Shown here piece after piece: positions 44,101-55,900 of a stretch of 64,000 bases of DNA. Source of the DNA: Setophaga petechia (Eukaryota > Chordata > Aves > Passeriformes > Parulidae); the NCBI GenBank assembly GCA_024362935.1, contig JANCRA010000168.1:62001-126000 (forward strand). Reading direction: 5' to 3'. The position numbers and the translations under genes were made by a program. The stretch's first letter is position 1. The number at the start of each line of letters is the position of its first letter. The notes beneath the pieces are model-generated. The model was not told where the DNA came from. It worked only from the letters and a program-made list of their open reading frames with translations, and searched no databases.

Positions 44101-44528
44101 CACCCCACCACATTCCAAATGAGCCCAAAATCACAGACGCTGCCTTTCAGCTCTTTTGCCTCTTCACACATTCAAGCGACTGTATGCCATGTGGGTGAAA
44201 CACTGTCATTTGCTCCCAGTGGCTAGTTTTTGCTGCCCAAGCCTTTGATCCTGGTCCCCAAGAGTGGCATTTTGCACAGAAACCTCATGATTTTGCTGCT
44301 CCTGCACCCAGAATGGCCTCAGCTGACTGAGGCTTCTAGCAATTTGCCCTCCAAATGTCTTGGAGAAGCCAGATCTCCGGGCGATTGACAAGGCAGCAGG
44401 CTGCAGGAGCTTGCGCCGCCACCGCCGCCAGGAGGGAGATTGTCCCTGCTGGAGCCGTTTGGGCTGAGACCCGGTGCAGCTGGAAGAGACACAGCAGGCA
44501 GCAAGTGCTCTGCTCCCTGTGAAGACCC
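37111..44528. repeat. Array unit 6 (7418 bp)
   Basis: Shortened by a 10-bp deletion in the AT-rich 3' UTR near 41250 and by 1 bp near 39953, and lengthened by a 7-bp insertion in intron 2 near 44400. A C for T at about 37413 removes a stop codon in the read-through frame of intron 1. Confidence 0.95.
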
Positions 44529-45526
44529 TTCTTCAAAGAGCAGCCAGGAAAGGCTGTCCCAGTGGCCGCGCCTTCTGCATTCCCTGTGCCCTCTCCTCTT
44601 CTCTGCGCCCATCAGCCGCCTCTTACCGGAACGCTGCCGCGTGCCTGGTGCAGGCAGTGCAGGGCGCGCTCCAGGTTAGCTGCTGCCCCGGGAAGGCCAC
44701 GGGAGCTGGCCATGTCCAACAGTTCTCTTACTGCAAGCACAAGAAAAAGGCAGCGAAAATCAGCCTTGAGGCCAGGCAGGGCAAAGGTTGCCCTGCAAGG
44801 CAGAAGGAAAGCCCAGGAGCTAAAGACAGCAGCTAGGAGAGCACAAAAAGGAGAGTAAAGACAGCGCCAGCTGAACCAAGGCCCCACGCACTGCTGGCTG
44901 TCCCTTCAAAGCAGCTTCTGTCATAAGAAGCGAGGCCCAATCTCCCCTCTTCCAGTGGCAAATGGCCCTGAGCAATTTGGAGAGCAAGATGCTTGCTCCT
45001 TTTCCTGCTCTGCTGCAAAAGCAGAGCATTCTCCTTGCCTCTCACACTTCTACACGAGAAGATGGGCCAGACAAGGAGAGAAGCAGAGCCTGCAAAACGC
45101 CGCCTTTTGCCGCAAAAGCAGCCTTTGAAAGACCCAAGTTTGTCAGGGGTGGAAGGAAAGCTTGAAGCAAAGCTACCTCTGTCAGGTTTTTGCATGTCAG
45201 AGTCATCTTCCTCCCAGGGCTTCCAGACCAGGCTTGCATGCTCTTCTTCCTCGCTTGGTGGTCTGCTCTGCAGCTCTGGGAGCTCAGCCTGAAAGTCGCT
45301 GCCAACATTGATGTGCCTAAAGGAAGAAGGAGTTGAAGGGAAGAAGGGCAAGTGGTCAAGAGACCCTGTCTGTGGAGCCACAGGCTTGAAGCAATCCCAG
45401 CCTGACTCTGAAAGAGCACGTCTCCTCCTCGCCATTCCTCCACTTTGCTGTCCTTTAACCCTAGGCCAAAACTCACGGCTCAGTGTGGGCTCTTGCTTTC
45501 CTTTTGATTCTGCCTCTCCTTTCCAC
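41437..45526 (-). CDS. Gene copy 7: ZNF541-like ELM2-SANT-C2H2 protein
   Basis: Exons E1 45177..45526, E2 44627..44730, E3 43994..44069, E4 43570..43658, E5 42966..43049, E6 42529..42720, E7 41998..42161, E8 41437..41533. E1 is 350 nt but of the AELPELQ, SEEEEH, WEEDD class otherwise seen in copies 2, 3, 8 and 9, with MQKPDR. E5 has Ser (KSVAQC); E6 has Arg. Intron 2 carries a 7-bp insertion near 44400. The 3' UTR lacks 10 bp near 41250. Confidence 0.82.
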
Positions 45527-48500
45527 CTGAAAGAGATCAAAACAATGCTGCCGTTAAAACTCCTTCTGCCCAGGATATGTCAGTAGCCTTCCTTCTCATC
45601 CTCCTCATCATTGCAAAGCCCCAGCTCCTCTGTCCCAGCTCCTTTCTCTTTGCTGTCATTGCCGCCTTTTGGAGGTGGAATTTCCTAGGCAGGAGCCTCT
45701 AGCAGTCAGCAGCTTCCTCAGGAGGGGAAGCAGAAGGCCATGCACTAGTCTCTTCAGTCCTGGGGCCGCTGACAAGAGCCAGAAGAATGGCCTGGAAGAT
45801 GTGCCAGGGCAGGCTTAGGTTGGCTACAAGGAAACGCTTCTTCACCCAGAGGCTGCTTGGGCACTGCAACAGCCTCCCCAGGGAAGGGCTCCCAGCACCA
45901 AGCCTGACTGAGCTGCAGCAGTCTTTGCACACTGCCCTTGGGCACAGGGTGTGGTTGCTGAGGCTGCCCTGGGCAGGCCCTGGAGCTGGGCTCCCTGATC
46001 TTTGAGAATCCCTTCCAAGCCAGAAATTTCTGTGCTGCTGTGATGGTGTTCCTGAGAAGATGGCATTTCACAGCTGCCCCTAAGCATGAGGCAGAAGCAG
46101 CCCAACATGCATTGAAAAAATTATCGATGAAGATATTAAAAGACAATGTATCTAGAAGCCATTGTAACTATGCAAGTCTATCAGAATTGCTGATAGCAGA
46201 TCATTTTTGAAGTTGAAAGCCTTTGTTTGAGGAGAAGCGCAGTAAAATGCTTCCACGCCCTGAACGACAGGGATCCCAGAGGAGAAGTGCCACATTCTGC
46301 TTTTGAAGCTTTGCAGCAGGTGTGAGCAGAGTCAGGGCATAAAGGCATTTGTAGACACTGAGCCCCTGAACTCCTGAGCCATGAACAATTTGTTTTGGGG
46401 TCACCACAAGAGAGTTTTAGGAGTGAAATGGTTGCTGAGAGCTTTCAATCAGGTCCTGCGTGGACGAGGACCTGCAACTGCACTGTGACACCTGTCTACG
46501 TCCTCTAAGGAAAGGTGTGTGTCTCCCCTGGAGGCAAGATGATGCCTTCAGAAGCTGCAGCCTGCTTTCATGTGGAAGCTGGTGTGGGGAAAGTGAGCAG
46601 GCAGCCAGTGTGTGGTGCTTGGTGGGAGAGGCAGCTGGAGCCTCCTGCCCTTGTGTTAGTGCTTTGAGGGCAAAGGGGGATTTTCTTACCTTTGACATCC
46701 CAAAGTGCTGTGGGGATGCCTGGCGGCAGAGGTGGAGACCAGGATGTCGGTGCAGAGGCCGGGTGAGGCGCTGAGTGCACAAGGTGGCTGGTCAGAGAAA
46801 GCCCAGGAGCTGATGCTGCAGCTGCTGCTCCAGTGCTGCTCCACCAGCGTTCCACCAACGGCCACAGGAGCAGGAGACAATGACAGTTGCTATGGGCACA
46901 GCTCAACATTCCATGTAGAAGCCCAGGGGAGTCATGGGACTGAAAGAGGCCAGGGCCACCTCTGCCCCTTTTACTTCTTCTGCTGCAAGTTTGCCCTGAG
47001 AACCTTCCCATTGGGGCTTTTCTCCTCAGTCGTCTGATGAGAGGGGCAAAAGCAGTGCAGGGACAGCCCTGGCTCTTCTTGGTGCTTCTCTGGAGGCTGC
47101 CTCCAGCTGAATGTGCACAGGAGCCTGGCTCTGTCCAAGGGCCCAGACCTCATCTCCTGCCCTGGAGAAGCAGAAGGACTCCTCCTGCTGGCTCTCCTCC
47201 AGCTCTGAGAGGAGCTAGAATTTGCAAGAATCTGTCCAGCGCAGAGCCATCTGCAAAGCTTCCTCTCAACGTGGAGCCATTCATATTGCCCCCTTTCTCA
47301 ATTCTCCTTTGGCTGCCCAGTAATGTCACTTGACGCTTTCCCTCTTTTGGGGCTCTCAGCTGCTCTCCCACCTCATCACTCCTTCCTTGAAACTTGCAGA
47401 AACAGCATGTTTCTCAGGGCAACTGATGGGGACACACACACACAGGTGCAGCACGCCGGCATTTCTGTAGCAACCATGAATGCAGAATTTCTATATCCCT
47501 CTTCCAGCTGCCTTGCAGAAGCTAGGTGTTTATCTGCAAAGACTCTGGGATTCCTGTCATCAGAATTACTTTTGGTCACTGATGGCCCTCACCTTTGTTT
47601 TAATGCCTAGATCCCAGATATGACAAAAGCCGGCCAGTTTGGCTGCTTTCCTGCCTATGCTCAAGGAAAAGCAAATCTTGCTTCAGTCCCAATCTTGCTT
47701 CCTTCCCAGCCTGCCCGTTAGCCACACGCCAGCAAAGTGAAGCCGCAGATGGAACAAGTCCCACTGCAACGCAGATACTTTGTAGGCTCCAAAGCCCAGC
47801 TGCACCGGCTCCATCACACAAGGCCAAGCTTCCCTCGGCTTGCCACAAGCAGCCTGGCAATTGCCCCCTCCCTCAGCCCCTCTCCACCCTCCACAGCCCC
47901 TGCCACCAAAGCCTTGCTAGGCAGTGCCATTTGCTGGGCTAGATAAAAGAGTGACTTTGATTCTTCTTTGCTGCAAATACCTAAGCTGTGAGAAGTGAGA
48001 GGAGAAGGATCACACCCGCTCTGCTTTAGCTAAGGAGATTGCTGGAGGCCCAGAGTGGGAGACTGGTCCTTGAAAGAGAACCTGAAACTGAACTCCTGCT
48101 GCCTTGGTGGTGCATGTGGATATGAATTGGATAGAATCGGAGAGGTCAGAAAGGTCCTCCAAGGTGGTCAGGTCCATCAGTCGTCCAAAATGAAACAAAG
48201 TGATGTTGCTGGGCTACAAAAAGGACTAAAGCCGCTGCTTTTACGCCAGAAAAGATGGTGAGACCAGAGCACTGCTTTAGATCCTATCCATTGAATTAAA
48301 CAAAGCCTCCCTTTCCATTCCCAGCGGAGAGCTTTAGGAATCAAAGGATGAAGCCCCAGCGTTATTTCACTGGCAGTAAAGGAGACACACCTTTGCAAGT
48401 CCTTTGCCAGCTGAGCAAGGGGCTGGGCCAGGGGGAGGTGGCGTGTGCCCAGATTCTTCTCTCAGGCCAAGTGCCCTGTTTGAAGCACCAGGCAAATGGA

Positions 48501-51500
48501 ACAAGTAGTGCCGGAGTGATTTCATACAGACAAAAAGACAAAATGGAACAAACGTGGTTTAATGAGAAAGACACATTGTGTCTCAACAAAGGCAAAATGA
48601 CAAAAGACGGAGCGTAGCCAACACCAAACCTCTTACATTTGCTGATCAATCTAATACTACTAATAAATCTTGAATAATCCTAATGTATCTTAACTAAGAT
48701 GTTGAGGAGATTCCTAATAGGGATTCCTATCATGTCAACTAACTAATTCAACAAACCTAGAAACTTAGAAAACAGTCTCTTCTTCCTATCTTTCCTATTT
48801 AGTCCTATGGACGCCTAACACTTGCTGGCCCTGGACGAGCTACAGCCTTGTCTAATTTGGCCTTTTCTTCTTGGGGAGAGGCTCTGCTTCCTTGCGAGGG
48901 CGATGTCTTCTCCTGTGTTTGTTCCTTTCCTTCATGGTTTCAAACACCCTGGAAGATAGGAAACAAAGCATCCGCTGGTCAGTTTAGTAGACACCATTCA
49001 AGCAAGGGCCAAGATCTGGGTTTTAGTGTGAATGTCTGTCTTTTTGGGCAGTGGCACATTGGTTAATTGATCAGCACCATGAGTGCCATCTTTCTTGTTC
49101 CAGTGCCTTGAAAAGTCTTCCTCCTTTTGCTGCATCCTATCTGGAATTTGACCAGCAGCATCAAAGCAAGCTTGGATGGATCTATTCCTACACTTGCATC
49201 AACTGTGTCTTGTTGGGGCACGGCAAGGTTTCATGGTGAATGCTGGGTTTGAACGAAGCTCTTTGGGTTCGAGGTGGCTTGTAAGCTTGAGCACGGCTGC
49301 GAGGGGCCATGCTGCAAGTGCCCCCAGCTTGCCCTGCAGTGCCGATGGAAAGGGTCAGCCTGTTTTAGTCCAAAGGCGCAGCTTTGAGCAGAAAGAGGAG
49401 GAACTTGCGCACCGTTTGCACTGCCCGCAGGGAAAGGGGCCTGCCGCCGAAGGGGGCGGCTGGCGCGGTTGGCAGCAGGGACAGTCGGCGCTGCGAGCCC
49501 TCTTGCGGTTTCTCTTGCCTGTCTCGCCATTCTCCTTTCTGGGGGGGCTTTTGCTGCTCTTTGCTTGGCCCACACCCTGGAAATCAAAGAATCCTTGTCA
49601 ATCTTTCCTTCCTCTCAGCAGGCTGGAAATCAGGGCATCCAGCAGAAAAATCTATCAGCCTAAGCAAATCCTCCCAAACCGGCAAGAGCTGAGGAAACGG
49701 CTGCGTTTTTTGCCAGTGGGCTGCGGCAGGCTGCCAAGCCAGAGCTTGGAGGGAAATACTCCTGTTTTCTAGGGGCCAAAGGGCTGGGATAAATAGCAGG
49801 GTATCTAGAGTCCAACATTTCCATCAATGTCTAGGGAATGGGATTTCAATCCAGTCAAATTAGGGAAGACACATGGTTAGGCATTTTATACAACCCAAGA
49901 GAATCTCTCTCTCTCTCACTGTGTGAACCAAATTTCTCTTTACCGGTAAGGAAAGTTTTAGGGGAGTCGCAGCAGCGGCAGCTGCTTCTTGGGGAGGATG
50001 CTGACATGCTACAAAATCTCCCTGAAAATCTGCAGCATATCCACGAAGGCAGCCCGCATTGCTGATGTCAGCAAGCAGTGGGGAATGAAGGGTGTGATAG
50101 GAGTCAGCCAGGGTGCCAGCCCTTGAGAAAGCCATCTGGAGAGAGTCAAGGCCCATTTTGGCGGCAGTGCTGCTTTCTTGGCTCAAAGTTACGCTCCAGA
50201 ATTGCGTCTTTCAGGGCAGCAGCATGAGGAAGCCCTGGGCAGCCTCTGCTGTGCCTTTCCCATCTCATGGGACGATGCCATCCTGGCAAAGCGGTGTTTG
50301 GCATGGCTGGCCAGCAGGTTTTCTCCCCTTCCCCCAGTTTCTCCACCCTCCTGGCACGTCTGGACTTTCTTCCCCCTCACCTGAGCAAGAGTGCTGGCAA
50401 CTTGATGCTCCTTTTTCCAAGAGTAGTAGTACTCCACACACTGTGCCACACTCTTAGTCTGGATCTGTTGTCAAGAGAAAAAGAAGGAGTCTAAAGTGGA
50501 GTAGGGTGCATTGGGGAAAAGGTCAAATATGGAGCAAAACCAGGAAGTGAAATCATGAAGTAAAGGGAGTAGGGTGTCCAATGAAATCAACATGGAGAAA
50601 GAGAGGCATCATGCAATGGAGTAAACTGTGTCTTATGCTAGGTGGTAACACACGTCATGCACAGATCAACAACAAATCCATCTAGCACACTTCTTCTTTC
50701 CCGCTTCACTCCAGTTCTGGCAGCACCAGGTCTTGTGGAAGCAGCAGCAAAGCTGTGCCAAGGGCCTGACAGAATCAAGCTTCATCTTCCACAAGAGCTT
50801 GGAGAAAAGGGCCGCAGAGGCAGGATCATCCTTTTCACACAGGCCTTTGATGTCCCGTTTTGTTCCTACTTGAACATACTTGGGACTTGAGAAGAGAGAG
50901 ACTGAAGGCCAGTGTTTGCTAGCAGAAATAAGCCAGCTTTCCTCCTGATGAACTGCTCAGGTAAAGAGTGTCCCGTGGCTTTACCTGCTTGTGGATGAGA
51001 TGAAAATCCTTGCCGTAGGTGTGGAAAGCCTTTTGGAAGGACTCCTTCTCCTCAGGTGTCCATCTATCAGAGCCTGGCAATAAAAAGCAGCAGGTGAATG
51101 GATCCCTTGATGCACGTGAAGCAGATCCCACTGGCTGCCGACAGAAAATCCTGGCAGGCCCTCATTGACGTCTGTGTACGTGTCTGCTCCCTCAGAAGGT
51201 AGTGAAGACAGGAGCAGGCATTCCCCCGGCAAAAGGATTGGAAAAGAAGTCAAGCGCAAGGACTAGATGCTGGTGCTTTCCCCAGCCCCCGAGAAGACAA
51301 GACCTTGTGCTGCTGTTAAGCACAGTTTGTTGAAGCAGAAATGCTTGCCACAAGAATGAAGGGGACGGCAGCAGCTGTCAGTGACGGAAGAAGTTCTGCT
51401 TTGCTTACCTGCGTAATGATAATCAGCCATGGCATGGCCTGGAGCTGTTGGAGGTCCCCCTGAGAGCAACATCTGCAGAGCCTCCTGCAAGATCAAAAGG

Positions 51501-51943
51501 GGAGAAGGCTTTAGCCACCCCACCACATTCCAAATGAGCCCAAAATCACAGACGCTGCCTTTCAGCTCTTTTGCCTCTTCACACATTCAAGCGACTGTAT
51601 GCCATGTGGGTGAAACACTGTCATTTGCTCCCAGTGGCTAGTTTTTGCTGCCCAAGCCTTTGATCCTGGTCCCCAAGAGTGGCATTTTGCACAGAAACCT
51701 CATGATTTTGCTGCTCCTGCACCCAGAATGGCCTCAGCTGACTGAGGCTTCTAGCAATTTGCCCTCCAAATGTCTTGGAGAAGCCAGATCTCCGGGCGAT
51801 TTACAAGGCAGCAGGCTGCAGGAGCTTGCGCCGCCACCGCCGCCAGGAGGGAGATTGTCCCTGCTGGAGCCGTTTGGGCTGAGACCCGGTGCAGCTGGAA
51901 GAGACACAGCAGGCAGCAAGTGCTCTGCTCCCTGTGAAGACCC
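44529..51943. repeat. Array unit 7 (7415 bp)
   Basis: Has a unique 13-bp deletion near 47560 in intergenic sequence, and the 7-bp intron-2 insertion near 51810. E7 carries the Asn variant shared with unit 8. Confidence 0.95.
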
Positions 51944-52941
51944 TTCTTCAAAGAGCAGCCAGGAAAGGCTGTCCCAGTGGCCGCGCCTTCTGCATTCCCT
52001 GTGCCCTCTCCTCTTCTCTGCGCCCATCAGCCGCCTCTTACCGGAACGCTGCCGCGTGCCTGGTGCAGGCAGTGCAGGGCGCGCTCCAGGTTAGCTGCTG
52101 CCCCGGGAAGGCCACGGGAGCTGGCCATGTCCAACAGTTCTCTTACTGCAAGCACAAGAAAAAGGCAGCGAAAATCAGCCTTGAGGCCAGGCAGGGCAAA
52201 GGTTGCCCTGCAAGGCAGAAGGAAAGCCCAGGAGCTAAAGACAGCAGCTAGGAGAGCACAAAAAGGAGAGTAAAGACAGCGCCAGCTGAACCAAGGCCCC
52301 ACGCACTGCTGGCTGTCCCTTCAAAGCAGCTTCTGTCATAAGAAGCAAGGCCCAATCTCCCCTCTTCCAGTGGCAAATGGCCCTGAGCAATTTGGAGAGC
52401 AAGATGCTTGCTCCTTTTCCTGCTCTGCTGCAAAAGCAGAGCATTCTCCTTGCCTCTCACACTTCTACACGAGAAGATGGGCCAGACAAGGAGAGAAGCA
52501 GAGCCTGCAAAACGCCGCCTTTTGCCGCAAAAGCAGCCTTTGAAAGACCCAAGTTTGTCAGGGGTGGAAGGAAAGCTTGAAGCAAAGCTACCTCTGTCAG
52601 GTTTTTGCATGTCAGAGTCATCTTCCTCCCAGGGCTTCCAGACCAGGCTTGCATGCTCTTCTTCCTCGCTTGGTGGTCTGCTCTGCAGCTCTGGGAGCTC
52701 AGCCTGAAAGTCGCTGCCAACATTGATGTGCCTAAAGGAAGAAGGAGTTGAAGGGAAGAAGGGCAAGTGGTCAAGAGACCCTGTCTGTGGAGCCACATGC
52801 TTGAAGCAATCCCAGCCTGACTCTGAAAGAGCACGTCTCCTCCTCGCCATTCCTCCACTTTGCTGTCCTTTAACCCTAGGCCAAAACTTACGGCTCAGTG
52901 TGGGCTCTTGCTTTCCTTTTGATTCTGCCTCTCCTTTCCAC
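48852..52941 (-). CDS. Gene copy 8: ZNF541-like ELM2-SANT-C2H2 protein
   Basis: Exons E1 52592..52941, E2 52042..52145, E3 51409..51484, E4 50985..51073, E5 50381..50464, E6 49944..50135, E7 49413..49576, E8 48852..48948. E1 has FKHVAPQ where other copies have FKPVAPQ, with the AELPELQ class. E7 has KRNRKR instead of KRSRKR. E5 has Ser (KSVAQC). A single base change upstream of E4 opens a frame through the acceptor, which is probably incidental. Confidence 0.82.
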
Positions 52942-55900
52942 CTGAAAGAGATCAAAACAATGCTGCCGTTAAAACTCCTTCTGCCCAGGATATGTCAGTA
53001 GCCTTCCTTCTCATCCTCCTCATCATTGCAAAGCCCCAGCTCCTCTGTCCCAGCTCCTTTCTCTTTGCTGTCATTGCCGCCTTTTGGAGGTGGAATTTCC
53101 TAGGCAGGAGCCTCTAGCAGTCAGCAGCTTCCTCAGGAGGGGAAGCAGAAGGCCATGCACTAGTCTCTTCAGTCCTGGGGCCGCTGACAAGAGCCAGGAG
53201 AATGGCCTGGAAGATGTGCCAGGGCAGGCTTAGGTTGGCTACAAGGAAACGCTTCTTCACCCAGAGGCTGCTTGGGCACTGCAACAGCCTCCCCAGGGAA
53301 GGGCTCCCAGCACCAAGCCTGACTGAGCTGCAGCAGTCTTTGCACACTGCCCTTGGGCACAGGGTGTGGTTGCTGAGGCTGCCCTGGGCAGGCCCTGGAG
53401 CTGGGCTCCCTGATCTTTGAGAATCCCTTCCAAGCCAGAAATTTCTGTGCTGCTGTGATGGTGTTCCTGAGAAGATGGCATTTCACAGCTGCCCCTAAGC
53501 ATGAGGCAGAAGCAGCCCAACATGCATTGAAAAAATTATCGATGAAGATATTAAAAGACAATGTATCTAGAAGCCATTGTAACTATGCAAGTCTATCAGA
53601 ATTGCTGATAGCAGATCATTTTTGAAGTTGAAAGCCTTTGTTTGAGGAGAAGCGCAGTAAAATGCTTCCACGCCCTGAACGACAGGGATCCCAGAGGAGA
53701 AGTGCCACATTCTGCTTTTGAAGCTTTGCAGCAGGTGTGAGCAGAGTCAGGGCATAAAGGCATTTGTAGACACTGAGCCCCTGAACTCCTGAGCCATGAA
53801 CAATTTGTTTTGGGGTCACCACAAGAGAGTTTTAGCAGTGAAATGGTTGCTGAGAGCTTTCAATCAGGTCCTGCGTGGACGAGGACCTGCAACTGCACTG
53901 TGACACCTGTCTACGTCCTCTAAGGAAAGGTGTGTGTCTCCCCTGGAGGCAAGATGATGCCTTCAGAAGCTGCAGCCTGCTTTCATGTGGAAGCTGGTGT
54001 GGGGAAAGTGAGCACGCAGCCAGTGTGTGGTGCTTGGTGGGAGAGGCAGCTGGAGCCTCCTGCCCTTGTGTTAGTGCTTTGAGGGCAAAGGGGGATTTTC
54101 TTACCTTTGACATCCCAAAGTGCTGTGGGGATGCCTGGCGGCAGAGGTGGAGACCAGGATGTCGGTGCAGAGGCCGGGTGAGGCGCTGAGTGCACAAGGT
54201 GGCTGGTCAGAGAAAGCCCAGGAGCTGATCCTGCAGCTGCTGCTCCAGCGCTGCTCCACCAGCGTTCCACCAACGGCCACAGGAGCAGGAGACAATGACA
54301 GTTGCTATGGGCACAGCTCAACATTCCATGTAGAAGCCCAGGGGAGTCATGGGACTGAAAGAGGCCAGGGCCACCTCTGCCCCTTTTACTTCTTCTGCTG
54401 CAAGTTTGCCCTGAGAACCTTCCCATTGGGGCTTTTCTCCTCAGTTGTCTGATGAGAGGGGCAAAAGCAGTGCAGGGACAGCCCTGGCTCTTCTTGGTGC
54501 TTCTCTGGAGGCTGCCTCCAGCTGAATGTGCACAGGAGCCTGGCTCTGTCCAAGGGCCCAGACCTCATCTCCTGCCCTGGAGAAGCAGAAGGACTCCTCC
54601 TGCTGGCTCTCCTCCAGCTCTGAGAGGAGCTAGAATTTGCAAGAATCTGTCCAGCGCAGAGCCATCTCCAAAGCTTCCTCTCAACGTGGAGCCATTCATA
54701 TTGCCCCCTTTCTCAATTCTCCTTTGGCTGCCCAGTAATGTCACTTGACGCTTTCCCTCTTTTGGGGCTCTCAGCTGCTCTCCCACCTCATCACTCCTTC
54801 CTTGAAACTTGCAGAAACAGCATGTTTCTCAGGGCAACTGATGGGGACACACACACACAGGTGCAGCACGCCGGCATTTCTGTAGCAACCATGAATGCAG
54901 AATTTCTATATCCCTCTTCCAGCTGCCTTGCAGAAGCTAGGTGTTTATCTGCAAAGACTCTGGGATTCCTGTCATCGGGGAACACTACCAGAATTACTTT
55001 TGGTCACTGATGGCCCTCACCTTTGTTTTAATGCCTAGATCCCAGATATGACAAAAGCCGGCCAGTTTGGCTGCTTTCCTGCCTATGCTCAAGGAAAAGC
55101 AAATCTTGCTTCAGTCCCAATCTTGCTTCCTTCCCAGCCTGCCCGTTAGCCACACGCCAGCAAAGTGAAGCCGCAGATGGAACAAGTCCCACTGCAACGC
55201 AGATACTTTGTAGGCTCCAAAGCCCAGCTGCACCGGCTCCATCACACAAGGCCAAGCTTCCCTCGGCTTGCCACAAGCAGCCTGGCAATTGCCCCCTCCC
55301 TCAGCCCCTCTCCACCCTCCACAGCCCCTGCCACCAAAGCCTTGCTAGGCAGTGCCATTTGCTGGGCTAGATAAAAGAGTGACTTTGATTCTTCTTTGCT
55401 GCAAATACCTAAGCTGTGAGAAGTGAGAGGAGAAGGATCACACCCGCTCTGCTTTAGCTAAGGAGATTGCTGGAGGCCCAGAGTGGGAGACTGGTCCTTG
55501 AAAGAGAACCTGAAACTGAACTCCTGCTGCCTTGGTGGTGCATGTGGATATGAATTGGATAGAATCGGAGAGGTCAGAAAGGTCCTCCAAGGTGGTCAGG
55601 TCCATCAGTCGTCCAAAATGAAACAAAGTGATGTTGCTGGGCTACAAAAAGGACTAAAGCCGCTGCTTTTACGCCAGAAAAGATGGTGAGACCAGAGCAC
55701 TGCTTTAGATCCTATCCATTGAATTAAACAAAGCCTCCCTTTCCATTCCCAGCTGAGAGCTTTAGGAATCAAAGGATGAAGCCCCAGCGTTATTTCACTG
55801 GCAGTAAAGGAGACACACCTTTGCAAGTCCTTTGCCAGCTGAGCAAGGGGCTGGGCCAGGGGGAGGTGGCGTGTGCCCAGATTCTTCTCTCAGGCCAAGT

